NCBI GenBank assembly: GCA_006176705.1
Contig: QRFJ01000381.1
Location: forward strand, 154,501 to 218,500
Direction: 5' to 3'
Length of the DNA: 64,000 nt
Source: Cocos nucifera
Taxonomy: Eukaryota; Streptophyta; Magnoliopsida; Arecales; Arecaceae
The translations under genes and the position numbers were made by a program. The notes beneath the pieces are model-generated. The model was not told the origin of the DNA and did no database searches. It saw nothing but the letters and a program-made list of their open reading frames with translations. Below are positions 47,011 through 59,400 of this stretch, piece after piece (position 1 is the stretch's first letter; each line of letters opens with the position of its first letter).

Positions 47011-48294
47011 TTTGTCTATAAACAATTAATGGACCACAAAACTTGATCCTTCTCATCATCTCCCCATCACACGATCCATGAATACCTCTCCTGAACTTTC
47101 TTGCACCAGCCAGGGAGTCCAGAATCTGTTCTTTTAGCCTCTTTTCCACCGGCCGGATGACTTGCCGAACGTTTTACTTCTTCCCGAGATACATGAATCA
47201 TATATCATTCACCTGAAATCTTCAGGGGACGTATTGACAACCAAAGCGTAAGTAGTTGATTGGTGCTTTGGTCTCTTCAGCTCGTCGTTTGGCGCCGGCA
47301 ATCATTGACGGCCACCAAAATAATAAAAGATAGAATCGATCCTTATCTGTTCTGATCAAGCCTGGATACTTATATTTGCTGTTCAATGAATTTTTTAAAC
47401 TAGCTATAACATGGGCAGCAAGGAGGATGAGCTAAGCCAACCCAGGTCCAGCTATAAAACCACAAAATATCAGGACACAAACATGACGCACCACATCTCA
47501 CGTGCACACTTTAGCACCAGCCAATACACAGAAACAAAACAATGTCATAAGATCACCTTTTTCCCCTTCCCAGTTTTATTCATTTCAGCCCATACACACC
47601 AGTCTCTACCATGTGAAGCTCCAGCGAAAGCATCCAAAAGGAGGAGCATTGCATTTATACGCAGAATTGAATTCTACCGGCCTTCGCCAACCAACCTCCC
47701 CGCTCCCCCCCACTACTTTCGCTTCAAGTGGTGAGCAACCCACCCCAACTTTTACCGAATGGGATCCATTCACCATCTAATCGAAAATATATCAAAACAA
47801 TATCAAATCATGGCGTGGCGTAGCAGCTCGGCAACCAAGCCCAAACTCCACCCAAACCGTAGAGCATGCGCCAAATTGGGTGGCCGGTCGCGGACTGTGG
47901 GCCCGCTACGACCGGTCCCCTGGTCTTGACCAAAATTAATAAAACGGGGAAAAAGTCTAGATTGAAGTTAGAATCATAAAACGGACTCAAAAAAAAAAAA
48001 AAAAGAAAAAGAAAAAAAGAAAAAAAAAATAAAAAAACTCTAATACTTCTCATTCATCGATTGATCGTTTTTTTGTACAAAAGAAGGAAAAGAAGAAATA
48101 AAATGAGAGCTAGAGAAGGCAAACCCCCATCTCAGATTTATACTAAGCTAAATGGATTCAACCAGAGAAGAAAATAAGAGGAAAAAAAACAAAAAAAAAA
48201 GGACTACAGCGGAAGAAAAGAAAGAAACATATAAAGCAAATAGTTTATGTTTTTTTCTTTTTTTGTTCTTCAGCTGCGGCGCCGATCGGGGGCA
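47011..48294 (-). other. ERF 3' side: untranslated region and intergenic DNA
   Basis: The region directly next to the ERF stop (48000-48294) contains A-rich stretches on the + strand. The short frames at 47411-47780 on the + strand do not resemble proteins. No other gene was recognised. Confidence 0.4.
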
Positions 48295-48960
48295 TCAGAG
48301 GCGGAGGGCGGTGTAGTGAAGGTCGAGCCCGTCGTCGTCCGGCAGCGGGAGAAGGTTGAGATCGAACGGCAGAGGGGGATGGCGGTAGACGGACGCGACG
48401 TCCCCGAGATCGTCGTCCACGACGGAGGACGAGGAGCCACAGTCGCTGTGCAATTCCTCCTCGCGGGCGGGGACGCGTGGTGGATCGTCCTTCCGACTTC
48501 TAAGCTGAGGCCTGAGAGGCGCGGCGGAGGAGCGCCGGGGCCCGCTGAAGGATTCCACGGTGCTGCTGTGGCTGCTGGAGGCCGGCCACTGCGGCGGTGG
48601 TTGCCGCTGCCGAGGATAGGGGGTGTGGGGGAAGGTGGCGGCGGCGGCGGCGGCGGCGGTGGGGGAGGAGGAGAGAGGGAGGGGGGCTGCCGGGAATGGA
48701 GGGCATGGGGCAGGAAAGTTGGTCTTGGCCTTGCAACCGCGGAGGCTGATGGCGGCCGCGTCGTAGGCGCGGGCGGCCTCCTCGGCGGAGTCGAAGGTGC
48801 CGAGCCAGACGCGGGTCTTCTTCACCGGGTCGCGGATCTCCGCCGCGAACCGCCCCCACGGCCTCTTCCGGACGCCACGGAACCGGACCTCTAGGCCCGA
48901 TCCAGATCCGATCGCAGCCGCCGCCGCTGCCGGGGCCGCGACAGCTCTCCCCTTCCGCAT
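48295..48960 (-). CDS. Class II ERF/AP2 transcriptional repressor with EAR motif
   Basis: An intronless 221-codon gene for a DNA-binding protein expected to act in the nucleus on GCC-box promoters. One AP2 domain spans residues 26-83, starting RFRGVRKRPWGRFAAEIRDP and ending CKAKTNFP; Ala-14 and Asp-19 of the domain mark the ERF rather than DREB branch. An alanine-rich leader precedes it. The middle is rich in Ser, Pro and Ala, and near the C-terminus (about 199-205) is FDLNLLP, a DLNxxP-type EAR motif that recruits TOPLESS-like corepressors. This layout is that of class II repressors of the AtERF3/AtERF4 group (subfamily VIII); which member cannot be said. The start at 48960 gives the family's usual short leader. 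The coding DNA is strongly GC-rich, so long open frames also appear on the other strand; those are not genes. On the gene's strand the upstream leader is CT-rich. Confidence 0.95.
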   Translation of the reverse strand: MRKGRAVAAPAAAAAAIGSGSGLEVRFRGVRKRPWGRFAAEIRDPVKKTRVWLGTFDSAEEAARAYDAAAISLRGCKAKTNFPAPCPPFPAAPLPLSSSPTAAAAAAATFPHTPYPRQRQPPPQWPASSSHSSTVESFSGPRRSSAAPLRPQLRSRKDDPPRVPAREEELHSDCGSSSSVVDDDLGDVASVYRHPPLPFDLNLLPLPDDDGLDLHYTALRL

Positions 48961-49391
48961 CGCGATCGGAGGAAGGAAAGAAGAGAGGAGAAGAAGGGGA
49001 TGAGGGTTTGGAAGGAGGTAGAAGGTGGGGAGAGGGGAAGAGAGGGCAGTCTAGGGTTTGGTGCGGGGAGATGGGGTGGGGGTCGCCTGGCTTTCTCGGC
49101 TTTTAACAAAAACGAGAAGCGGTGTCTTGATTTCTCCACCTCTTTTCCCTTGCTTCCTCTCACTCTCCCGTTCGCCCCCACAAACGACTTGGTTACTTTC
49201 TTCCACCCTTCCCCGGCTCCCCTTTGTCTATTTTTCCAACTTTGGTTTTTAGCCAGCGGAATGGCCAAAACGCCCTTCCCTCTTCAAATAGGAGAAGCAA
49301 ATATTAAGCGTACGGAAAGGAGATCCAATTTTCCTCTCCCAACCTTCTCGATCCGCGATTTGCTTCGAGCCCAGGCGAGTGTTATATTAGC

Positions 49392-49392
<1 letters not shown>

Positions 49393-49452
<60 letters not shown>
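49393..49452. repeat. 60-base poly(T) tract upstream of ERF
   Basis: An uninterrupted run of T lies about 430 bp upstream of the ERF start codon (an A run on the gene's strand), followed by more T/A-rich sequence. No target duplication was seen around it. It could be a simple homopolymer, an insertion tail, or an assembly artefact. Confidence 0.9.
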
Positions 49453-49457
<5 letters not shown>

Positions 49458-49459
49458 TT

Positions 49460-51770
49460 TTTTTTTAAGGCTAGTCTAGAGTTAGAAATGTAAAACCACA
49501 ACGGCAGTGATTGTTTGAAAAAAAAGAAAAAAAAAAAAAAAATCCTTCACTTGTACAACTTTTAAAACTTAAAATTTATCAAAATACTAAAAAAAAAAAA
49601 TCCATCCTGAAAAGCACGAGAGAGCATGTAGCATATTTGAAAAATTAAAAAAACAAAATCAAATATTTTTGCATTTTTTCTTTTCTTGTAACACTTGGAT
49701 TTCAATTTAGAGTCTAGCAATAGTTTCCTACTTGTATGTTTATCATATGGTTCATTTATCATGCAAGATATATGCATGACCAGAAACATGAACAAATGGC
49801 AATCGAGATTGGACATAAACCCCTATGCATGATCAGAAACATGAACAAATTAAAATCAGGATTGCACATCCTATACTATTTGATTTATTTGAGGCCTAGA
49901 TATCCCATCCCTTTTTTCTTTTTATAAATTACTATGACACAAAAATTCTACCATTGGGTTTTCTTTTAAATATTGATATGTTGGAATCTATTTCCGGACC
50001 TTTTCTTTTTTACTAACAGAACACTTGATGCTCTGTATTATTCTAGGTATGACATTTCCTCCCTTTTTTTTCATGCATACAAAATCATGATATACTATTT
50101 AAAAGTTGGATGGAGATTCGCTAGATATCCTACCTTATAGGATCTTTTTGATGCCCGATGCCAAATCCCTATTTCCTTTAATTTCTTTCAAGAATAAAAA
50201 TTTCTATATTTTCTTCTCCTTAGATATCTTGTTGGAATTACTTTTACAATTTTTTTTTTTGTTTTTGTTACACTTGGCCTTCGATATTAATTCTAGTTAC
50301 ATCGGTCTCTTTGTCGTATGCAAAATCATCAATATATAATCTAGACTTGGGATAGAGATTGGTTGGACATCCCGCTCTATTGGTTGGACTTGCCGCGCTC
50401 TATTGAAATTCTTTGGAATTATATGTCCCATCTTCTTTTCTTTTAGATCTTTTGATATATTAATTTTTTATCATTGGTCTCCTTTAAAAGTTCGATCTTT
50501 AGTTAGTATTTCTTTGTAGATTTTTTTTCATCATCAAAATATTTAGCTTTTCATATTAGTTCTAGATTGCCAATCTCTTGTTTTGATATGTAAAACTATG
50601 AGTGACAATTTAAAAATGGTATAGAGATTGGTTGGATATTTTGTTCTATTGTATTTTTATGAAGTAGAGTGTCTGGTTCTTATTTTTAACTTCAAATATC
50701 ACAAATTTTTTTGCTGACGGCTTTCTTTCGAAAGTTGCTTATCATATTAGAATTTAATTCTAGAATTTATTTTTTACAGTGCTGACATTCTATATTAATG
50801 TTAAGTATTCTTTTTCTTTCCTATTTGTCAATTTCTTCGCATTAGCAATCATGTGAGAAATGCATGAGGACTACATTTGAATATCTCTTTGAAGACTATC
50901 TCATTATCTATATAATCCAAAGACAATACTTCCGGGCTGCGGTTGTTTCGGCTTTGTTGTTCCCATTCCTATAGAGCAATATGTGTATTAAAATGATGCA
51001 AGATTTATGGTTGTGGATAACAAATATGTGGGAAGCCAATCCAACCAAGGAGAGCAATGGTCAACACATTGTATGCATATTATGATATATAATTATTTTT
51101 ATGGAATGTTCAAACATGGTATGGTTATTAATACATCCTTAGAACATATCAACAATAATTCTTTTACATATCCAGTAAAATATGTTACATATGTTTTCTA
51201 TTCAGATCTCAAGGTAAAAATATCCAAAAATACTGGTATACATGATTGCTTTAGACAAATATGAATAACACGGGAGTGCTTCAATATTTATATCTCACAA
51301 TATAGCAAGGAGTTCAATATAGCAATGTGATGTATTAAATTAATAAAACTTATGGGAGAAATTGGTGTTTAGAAATAAAAAATATAAAACAGTCATACAA
51401 TTGGTATGCTATATATTTACTTTCACTCTTCTATTTATTTCCAGAACCTTTTAAATAGTATTAAGAAGAGACATTGTAAAAAAAATTGTATTTACTGAAG
51501 ATGTGCTTTTCATTAGTGCATGTGTTGGTGTTTATCTAGTTATTTTGAGCCAGATATATAATATGTAAATGAAGATTTTTGATCATCTTTGAACCAGAAA
51601 ATTATCTAGCATGAATTTGTCATGGTGAGTTTGCAATGAAAGCATATATTTTACATGCCTCGGAATTTAGATATATTTCAAACTCACAAACTTTTAAATG
51701 TAATTCATCATTTCTTTATTTAAAAAACAAGAATATAGACGAACAAAAGTGATATTATCATAGTTTCTAT
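49460..51770. other. AT-rich intergenic DNA, no gene recognised
   Basis: Between the ERF promoter side and the TA microsatellite the sequence is strongly AT-rich with only short frames. A phrase near 49772 (ATGCATGACCAGAAACATGA, then ACAAAT) recurs about 56 bases later. Nothing else is supported. Confidence 0.5.
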
Positions 51771-51771
51771 G

Positions 51772-51773
<2 letters not shown>

Positions 51774-51838
<65 letters not shown>
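51774..51838. repeat. (TA)n microsatellite, about 32 units
   Basis: An uninterrupted alternating TA tract of roughly 65 bp. Such tracts are highly length-variable and may be misassembled. Confidence 0.97.
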
Positions 51839-51841
<3 letters not shown>

Positions 51842-51944
51842 AGATTTTAATTCTTCTTTATAAGAATTTGTACTCTCCTTGGACCTAGAGCAATGATGTA
51901 AGAAAAATATAAGGATGCAAATATATTGCCCTATAAGTTGAATT

Positions 51945-52450
51945 TTATATAGGGATGGTATCAACATATCAGGTCGGATTAGGTTCGGATGGAGCTTATA
52001 TATTGTGGCCCATATCACTTGACTCGATCCAATCCAGCTGGCTAGTAGGTTAAATATTTTTGACTTGAGCTTGACTCGAAAACCAACCTATTGACCCATT
52101 TAAGGCCCACAACCTTTTAGTTTTGCGAGTTAAATCGAATAGGTAAGGTAATTTTTTCAGATTATTTGCGCCATTCCTTAACTCCTTTCAGTTGTGAGCC
52201 ATCGGATTAATGATCCACATACTCATTTATAATATAATTTTTAAATTTATATTTAGACTTTTTAAAGAAAATATGAATTAAAAATATCCTCCTCACGATC
52301 CGACAAGTCAAAGGCTTTAGTTCAAACTCAATCTGACCCACTAGCGGGTCAAAATTGGCTAATTCTTATCCAACCTACGAACTTAGTGGGTGAAGTTAGG
52401 CAAGTCAGGCGAAGTCGGGTAAATGGGTTGTGTCATAAATTATCGGCTAT
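51945..52450. mobile_element. hAT-like MITE remnant (GGGTCGGGT-type repeats)
   Basis: The left part carries CAGGTCGGATTAGGTTCGGA and the right part GGCGAAGTCGGGTAAATGGG, with CAACCTATTGACCCATTTAA and CTGACCCACTAGCGGGTCAA between. The word types and arrangement resemble the MITE at 208-645. Ends and target duplication could not be fixed. Confidence 0.4.
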
Positions 52451-53458
52451 AATTTTATACTGTTAGAGTAGATCATTATACCGAAAATTTTGAATATCCT
52501 AAGCTCATCCCACTGCTATTGGTGCCCAACTAGGACTCTGTATCAATGGTTCATAAATCAGTCGTTTCGCAAATTGATGAGATCTGGGCTATTAGACTCG
52601 CGCACTTTTCCCATGAGCTCCGCGTGACAGCTTTGATCGGAAAGGCCAACTCAAACGCTGGGTAACAAAGAAAAGATGTGCTGTCATCCAAGTGGAGTGC
52701 CACCTTCATTTTTGGCATCTAACGCGGGACGGCAGTGCTGCCTGGGCCCTTCACACGTCAGGGGAGGGGACGCGTTTTGGGCGTCCGACTGCGCACGATT
52801 TTGATGCGCTGCGAGACCAGGCGTGCTCAACGCGTAGATTAAGCTCTGAATAAATTTCTTCGACGCTTGGTTGGGTGGCCAAACCGGAAAAATAAACGCC
52901 AAGCAGCCGCTGATGGCGAGTGAAGATACGGTGATATTTTTTCCACGCCGTTCAAGTTCCGTGCCGGACTAGACGGACAGACGCCGGTGAGTCGAATTTC
53001 TTTTTCACGACCGTTTTGAATTTTGAGTTAATAGTTCTCACTAATCATCACTGGTTCATTATTAAGGTTTTGGAAGATGTGGACCAGGGTAGACGGGGAA
53101 TCGAGAAGCTTGACGATGCGAGCCAACGAGCCATTAATCCACGCTTGGAGCGTGCTTGGCCCCTCAGGTGTGACGTGAACTAAAGTTTTACCGGCCACTC
53201 CGGTGGGGTGGGTACCATTTACAAAAATAAATTCTACCCAGCGGTTCCCTTCCCATCAAAGGGTCCCACTAATGTTTTGTATCGCCCGCCGCACCTGGCG
53301 CCCCACGCTTCTCCCCACGAGAGGTTAAAATAAAGTTCAAATCGCCGACGCTGTTAAGGCCATCGCCCCCAGTTCCACTCGCGCACCCAAAACTGTGAGG
53401 ACTGCTCTAGCAGTATCCCGATCCTCTCTCTCTCTCTCTCTCTCTCTCTGTTGATCTA
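52451..53458 (+). promoter_or_regulatory. EHD1: EHD upstream region and CT-rich 5' leader
   Basis: GC content rises toward the gene. A (CT)n tract at 53424-53449 ends 9 bp before the ATG at 53459; CT-rich leaders are common in plant 5' UTRs. A TTAAAATAAA at about 53325 is the nearest TATA-like word. The transcription start cannot be fixed. Confidence 0.5.
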
Positions 53459-56400
53459 ATGGATATCGTCTCGTCCCCGATGAGTACCTGTTCGAGAGAG
53501 CATCAGAAGATCTACAAGGAGTGGTTCTCTGCCGCCGATTCAGGTCTACTCATCTTCACGCCCCTTCTGTCGTTCTTGATCTTCTTCACCTTTGTCAGGG
53601 TTTTCTTGCCACCACTCTTGGGGATTTTGTTTTTTAATGTATAAATCCTTATGGTTTTATCACTGGAATAGATGGGGATGGGCGGATCACGGGAAATGAT
53701 GCCATCAAATTCTTCGCCATGTCCAAACTATCCCGCCCCGAACTTAAACAGGTTACTCCTTTTTTTTTTTCTTTCCCCCCAAATAGATCCTCCGTTGCTC
53801 CTGCTTTCTTTCTTCTTATATAGAGTTAATTATTGTTCCTTTATCTCTATTGCCGTTGATGTTGCTAATGCACTTCCATTTTGTTCCTTTGACTTAGCGG
53901 TTTGTTCTTGTTATCATTGTTGTTGTTATTAAATGTCAAAAATTCTCCCATTATACTTGTTGCTTATGCTAGCTTTGCGAAATTTTTATGTTGTAATTTA
54001 GGCAGTTCTTATATTCTGGGCAATTTCGGGAAAGTTTGATATTGTTGGAATATGATGCACTCCTCTTCTTGCTTCCTCTTGGATACAGAGTGTCCAAAAG
54101 TTAGGGCTGCACTGTTCTCTTTTCTTTGTTGCTTGAAGATAATATGATTATGAGTAGCATCAGGCATCTGAAACTGATTTCATATTATGTATAGGAATAT
54201 AATGGAATGGTAAAAAAAATATATATGCTTGTAAGACATGTTGTTTCCTTTTTGACATTTTGAGAAGAAAAGAAGAAAAACTAATCAAGAGGAAAGCAAC
54301 CATAAACATGATTAACAAATTTTACTATGTAACTAACAAGCGTCAAATCTTTGAGAACTCGCCATTTTGTTTGGTTTAAAGGATACATTCCAATTCTTCA
54401 TATCCCTCTTTTAACTTTTTGAACATTCTCAAGCGAAATTTCCTTCCACTATTGTCATGTCTTCATCTCATGTACATGTGTCTTGGTTGGTCCTTCACCA
54501 GATTGTGGTGAATAGGTTCCAATTCTTATGCATCCTCTAATGCACTCATTTTAAAACTAATTATTTTGATTTCTACAAGTATTTACCTCCGCAGTTTTGT
54601 CAATGAGATGTGCATCTCATGGAGCCCCCTTCTTTTTATTGCCCAACATATCAAGTCAGGTATTGTCGTCTCATATATCTACATATTGATGGTTTACATA
54701 ACATAGGAACAACTCTTTTCATCCACCTTACTAATGAATCTTGATCTCTTTGGTCATCTCTTCTGTATTCTTGTAATTGACACAGGATCCATAACCATAA
54801 ACATCCAGCACAGTCCCACTTTTTGTTTCTCATTTCAATGATTACTGTTATGTGTAGGTTTATTTACGGCAAGTGTTAGTGATAAATGGTCTTGAATTTC
54901 ACATTTAGGGCAGACACTCAATGGCTGAAGAAATTTGGGAATTCTAAATCTTGTATCTCTCGAATCTGCCAGGTTGATAGGAATTTAAATTACATCACAA
55001 AACTTTCTTATACAGGGCATAAAAGCCCTCTCCTTTTCCTTGATCTTAATCAAAAATTTTATTTTCTAGATTTTAATGATTGCTAGAATTAAGTGGTCCT
55101 CGAGTAACAAAGTTTAATGAGGACAAAGCTTTGACATGATAATGCATGTGTTATCCTTATCAGTCACGAAGCTTGTACAAGTTTGGAATATCAATAAACT
55201 CTCCATTGTTCTGGTTACTTTGAAAAAAGCTGGTGTCAGATTCCAAGCATGCTCAATAAGGAGGACATCAGCCCGAACTGGTACAAGCATATGAGGAATT
55301 TGGTCATTGACCTGATGAGAATACCAAACAACCTTTTTAAATACAACTATTTTACCTCACATTTAGATTGATAAAGTTTCCATGCTCTTGTTTTTTTTAC
55401 TCAAAATTCATTTTGCTTCTTGTGTGCACATTCAAAACTACTAGCCTGTGTCATATGGCCCAACGTGCTCACGGTAACCCCTCATCTTCAAGTACTGCAA
55501 CAGACCATGGGACTGGCTATCTTGTTTTAGTGGTTGAATCTTTCTTCAATGACTTTTAGGGGCTACTCAGATTTTTCTTTTTTTTGCTTATTCGGAAATA
55601 GCCTACATGCATACAAGCTAATTTCTGATCATTTTTTTCTATGAAATATATTAAGTTAATATCTTATATCATTCAACCGGAAAAAAAAGGCTTATTCTTG
55701 GTATTTATGTTTACTGGAATCACTTATTCCACATGCCAATGTCTAATAATTATTCATTTCTTTATTCATGATCATCAGTAATTTGTAATCATTTTCTTCA
55801 CTATGTGACCATACATACTTTTGCATTGATATTTTGCTTCTGAAATTTGCCTGAAGGTGTGGGCCCTTGCGGACTCTAAACGGCAAGGTTTCCTTGGATT
55901 AAATGAGTTCATTACAGCAATGCAGGTTTTTACCTCATATTGTTTAATGATATGCATTCATATTGCCAAAAACATAGACTTAACTTACTTTACTCACTAG
56001 TTGCTTTTTGAATTGGACAGCTTGTTTCACTAGCACAGGCAGGGAACAAGATTATCCAGGATGCCCTCACTCATTCAGGTGAACACTGAAAAAGAGAAAA
56101 ATATGTAGCTAAAATTTTTAGATTAAACTATTAGAACTGATTTAGTACTTCACTACAAGTATGCTGATCCTTTTATGCAACTTGGACACACCATTTTGTG
56201 ACTGCAGATTTGGATTGCCTGAAACCTCCAGTCATGGAGGGTTTGGATATTCTGTTGGCTGTAAGTCTGTCATTCCATTTTTAACACCATGTATAACATA
56301 AGTTTTCAAATTGATTTGCTAATGTTAAATCTGCTGTTTATTGTTTGCTTTCTAGAAAACTACTTCACCCAAGAAAAGCAATCCCGATCTTGATGGTACG

Positions 56401-59400
56401 GAACTTCTCATGTTTAATGGAGTTAGAGAAGAATAGCTAGTCGAACAATTATATAACTATCAAATTGTTTCTGATGCAGTAAGTTCTCAGCCCCAAGTTT
56501 CATCAACAACTCAGTGGTTTAGCTCGAAATCAACAAAGAAGGTACTACATTTGCCCATGTTTTTCTATTCCATCCCTTTTCCATTTTTAAGTATGATGTA
56601 TTTATAGTAGTTTTAGTCTTTTCAATCAACAGTTTTGGCATTAATACAGATTTTTAGATGTCTGGTAGATTCTGCTCCTAATTGGATTTCTATGCGGTTC
56701 AATCAAGACTTCAAAAATTTATTTTTTGCTGTGAAAGCAATTGTTTTAGTCTTTTTCACTTTGTATATGGCCTTTGAAAACAATTGACTCTCCATGTGGT
56801 GCAGCAAGTTCTAAAGCTGTTGGATTTTGTTGCAAATGTACTTGCACAATACACAAATATAGAATTATATATATGTATATATGCCTTCAAACTAGCAATA
56901 GATCAAAGATGAAGAGTTTGTGCAATATATTGCTTGTGGTGGTATGGCTGCTTATGAGTAAGCGTATAAGCTATCTAGTAGTTTGGTGACAGGTGAGCTG
57001 TGGGTTTAAAAATTAAGTGTTTTATAACTTAAATGACTATTGGTGTTGACCTGCCTTTTCTGCTTGTGTGAGATAGATTGTTCGCAACTTGAATAGCATT
57101 GTATCTCATAATAATTACGATAGGAATGTTGAGTGTGGCACCCTAGTTAAAAGACAGCACAATGAAGATAAATAACATCTGCTGCAATGTTTATCATTGA
57201 ATGACTTAATATTGATGCTTGGAGAATCATTCCTAATTTTTGGCCTTGTAAACTAACGTTATGATCATGCATTTGATACCAGATACCTCTGAGCTCAGTT
57301 ACTTCAATTATTGATGGTTTGAAGAGATTATATATTGAAAAGCTGAAGCCTTTGGAAGTTACCTACCGATTCAATGATTTTGTTTCCCCATTATTGGTGC
57401 GTACGAATCATATTTACAGTCCAAATACCATATTATTGCCATTTAGATATCAAATCATGGCTACGGTAACTAGAAATGTTTTATTGACATACCATCATGA
57501 CATGATCTAGAAACAGGTTTGTCTCATGCTCCTTTTTGGTTTCTTTTGTAGACAAACAGTGATTTTGATGCAAAGCCCATGGTTATGCTATTAGGACAAT
57601 ATTCTACTGGAAAAACGACATTCATTAAACATTTATTAAGATCCAGCTACCCAGGTTTGCTCCACAATCTGTTTATTCTTGCTTCTGTTAGTTATTCTGT
57701 TTAGTGAAACAGAGTTGCATATTCCTACTTACCTGTTCCAACAATTTATGCAGGTGCTCATATCGGACCAGAGCCTACAACTGATCGATTTGTTGTTGTC
57801 ATGGTATATGAAACCTTATATGGGAATATTTTCTGCTATTGATATGCTACATTTTGTTTCCTTTCCCCACGTCATTCCTAAGACTTGATGTCAAAAGCTA
57901 GACAATTTGGTAGCTTACTCAATGATCTTGTATCATTGCCAAATTATTCTTATAATTTGGTTTGATTCCTGACCGGATATCAATGTGAACTTGTTATTGT
58001 CATAAAATAGGCTGCCATTTGGTACAAGTTATGGTGAGATGTTTGTTTTTTTATTAATAAGCATACGAATGTTGCAATTCATAGAGAATTAGGACTTGAC
58101 ACATGATATGCATGTGTCTGAGTGGAGAAGGATTACAGAGGCAACTCTGGAGTCTAGAAAAGACACTATGAGCTAGCTAGAAATTTGGTCCCTCTAGACT
58201 AGGTTGTTGGTCTACGACATCAGCTTTTGTATGCAAAGGACCATGGTCTACTGTACTGCCCTGTACTATCCGGTAGGGGGTGGACCGCACCGTACCATAC
58301 TAATGTGGTGTCATGTACTGTACTGACATTTGATTCGCTGTCTCGTGTCATACCAAACTGCATACTAATATTGTAACAGAATGATACTGGTATGGGGTCC
58401 AGTACTAAGATGGCAGACCTTACAAAGGACACTATGAGCTGTTTTCTCTACATTTTACTAGCTAATTCCCTGCATCCTGAAAAGTAGGGCACATGTATAA
58501 ATTTCTGAACATAGGAGGAGATGATTTAGAACCTAGCTCAGTTTGCTCATATACTGATAAACACAGAATTACTTGAAGCTCCAAGTTGCTATCAGCAGTC
58601 AGCTTCAAGAGCTTAGCTCTTGCCATGCAGCATGGCCTTTTGACACCAAGGAAGTATGAAACCTACCACCTGCCCTCAACATTCAACAGCTCAACAAATT
58701 CTTAAGCTCCAAAAGCAATTGAAAAATGTAATAATATAGTATATGGAAAAAGCATTCTTGTTTAATACGAGTGTATCGTCTGCTCATTAATCAGAAAAAT
58801 TCTAAATAATCTAATCTGCATAAACAATGGATAAGAAAAGAACAGCCCATAGATGGTGAAGATGATTCAAGGACCACATATCTTGCCTATTACTCTAGCA
58901 GCATATCCTTGTTTTTACTCATAAAATATCCATGAAGCACAAGTAATGTTCTTAACTGCTACCACTCATTTTTTTCTTGTTGCTTAATTGAGATCATTAA
59001 GAGATCTAGAGATTCCAGCTCAGATCTTTGAAGCCAACTTATGGCGGGCAGTATCTATTCCATGGACCCTTTTTCCTATATATTATAGCCTCTCAAAACC
59101 TACCGAAGCTTGAGGACTGGTTTTAAACTTGAGGATGGTGGGTATAACTAGTTTTGGCTGAAATTGACCAAAACTCATTGAAGCTTGGGGACCAGCTTTA
59201 ACTTGGTTATAGCTGAAACTGATTTGTTTTGGCTAGAACAGTTTGATTTTTGGCTAAAAGTTTGAAATCTTTTGACGGCCACTTGTCCTATTAAATGAAA
59301 TAAATTGTCTCAAAAAATTTTCTATATGGTGAATGATATGGTTGCATGCAAATTCTAGTATGTGAACATGGACATGCAGGTATTGGAATGCATAGCTGCA

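Noticed and set aside
47502..47780. Overlapping + strand frames near 47411-47780
   Set aside because: Ser/Pro/Thr-rich, no family resemblance, no splice or start context; probably chance in DNA next to the ERF 3' side.
48247..48894. Long + strand frame opposite the ERF gene (215 codons)
   Set aside because: It is a shadow of the GC-rich ERF coding strand; it is Gly/Arg/Ala-rich, lacks any domain, and the - strand frame has a clear AP2 domain and EAR motif.
49393..49452. Poly(T) as a second tail-only retro-insertion
   Set aside because: No flanking target duplication was visible, unlike at 10286-10360, so only a homopolymer is claimed.
51774..52018. Tyr/Ile repeat protein on the - strand
   Set aside because: The frame is produced by translating the TA microsatellite.
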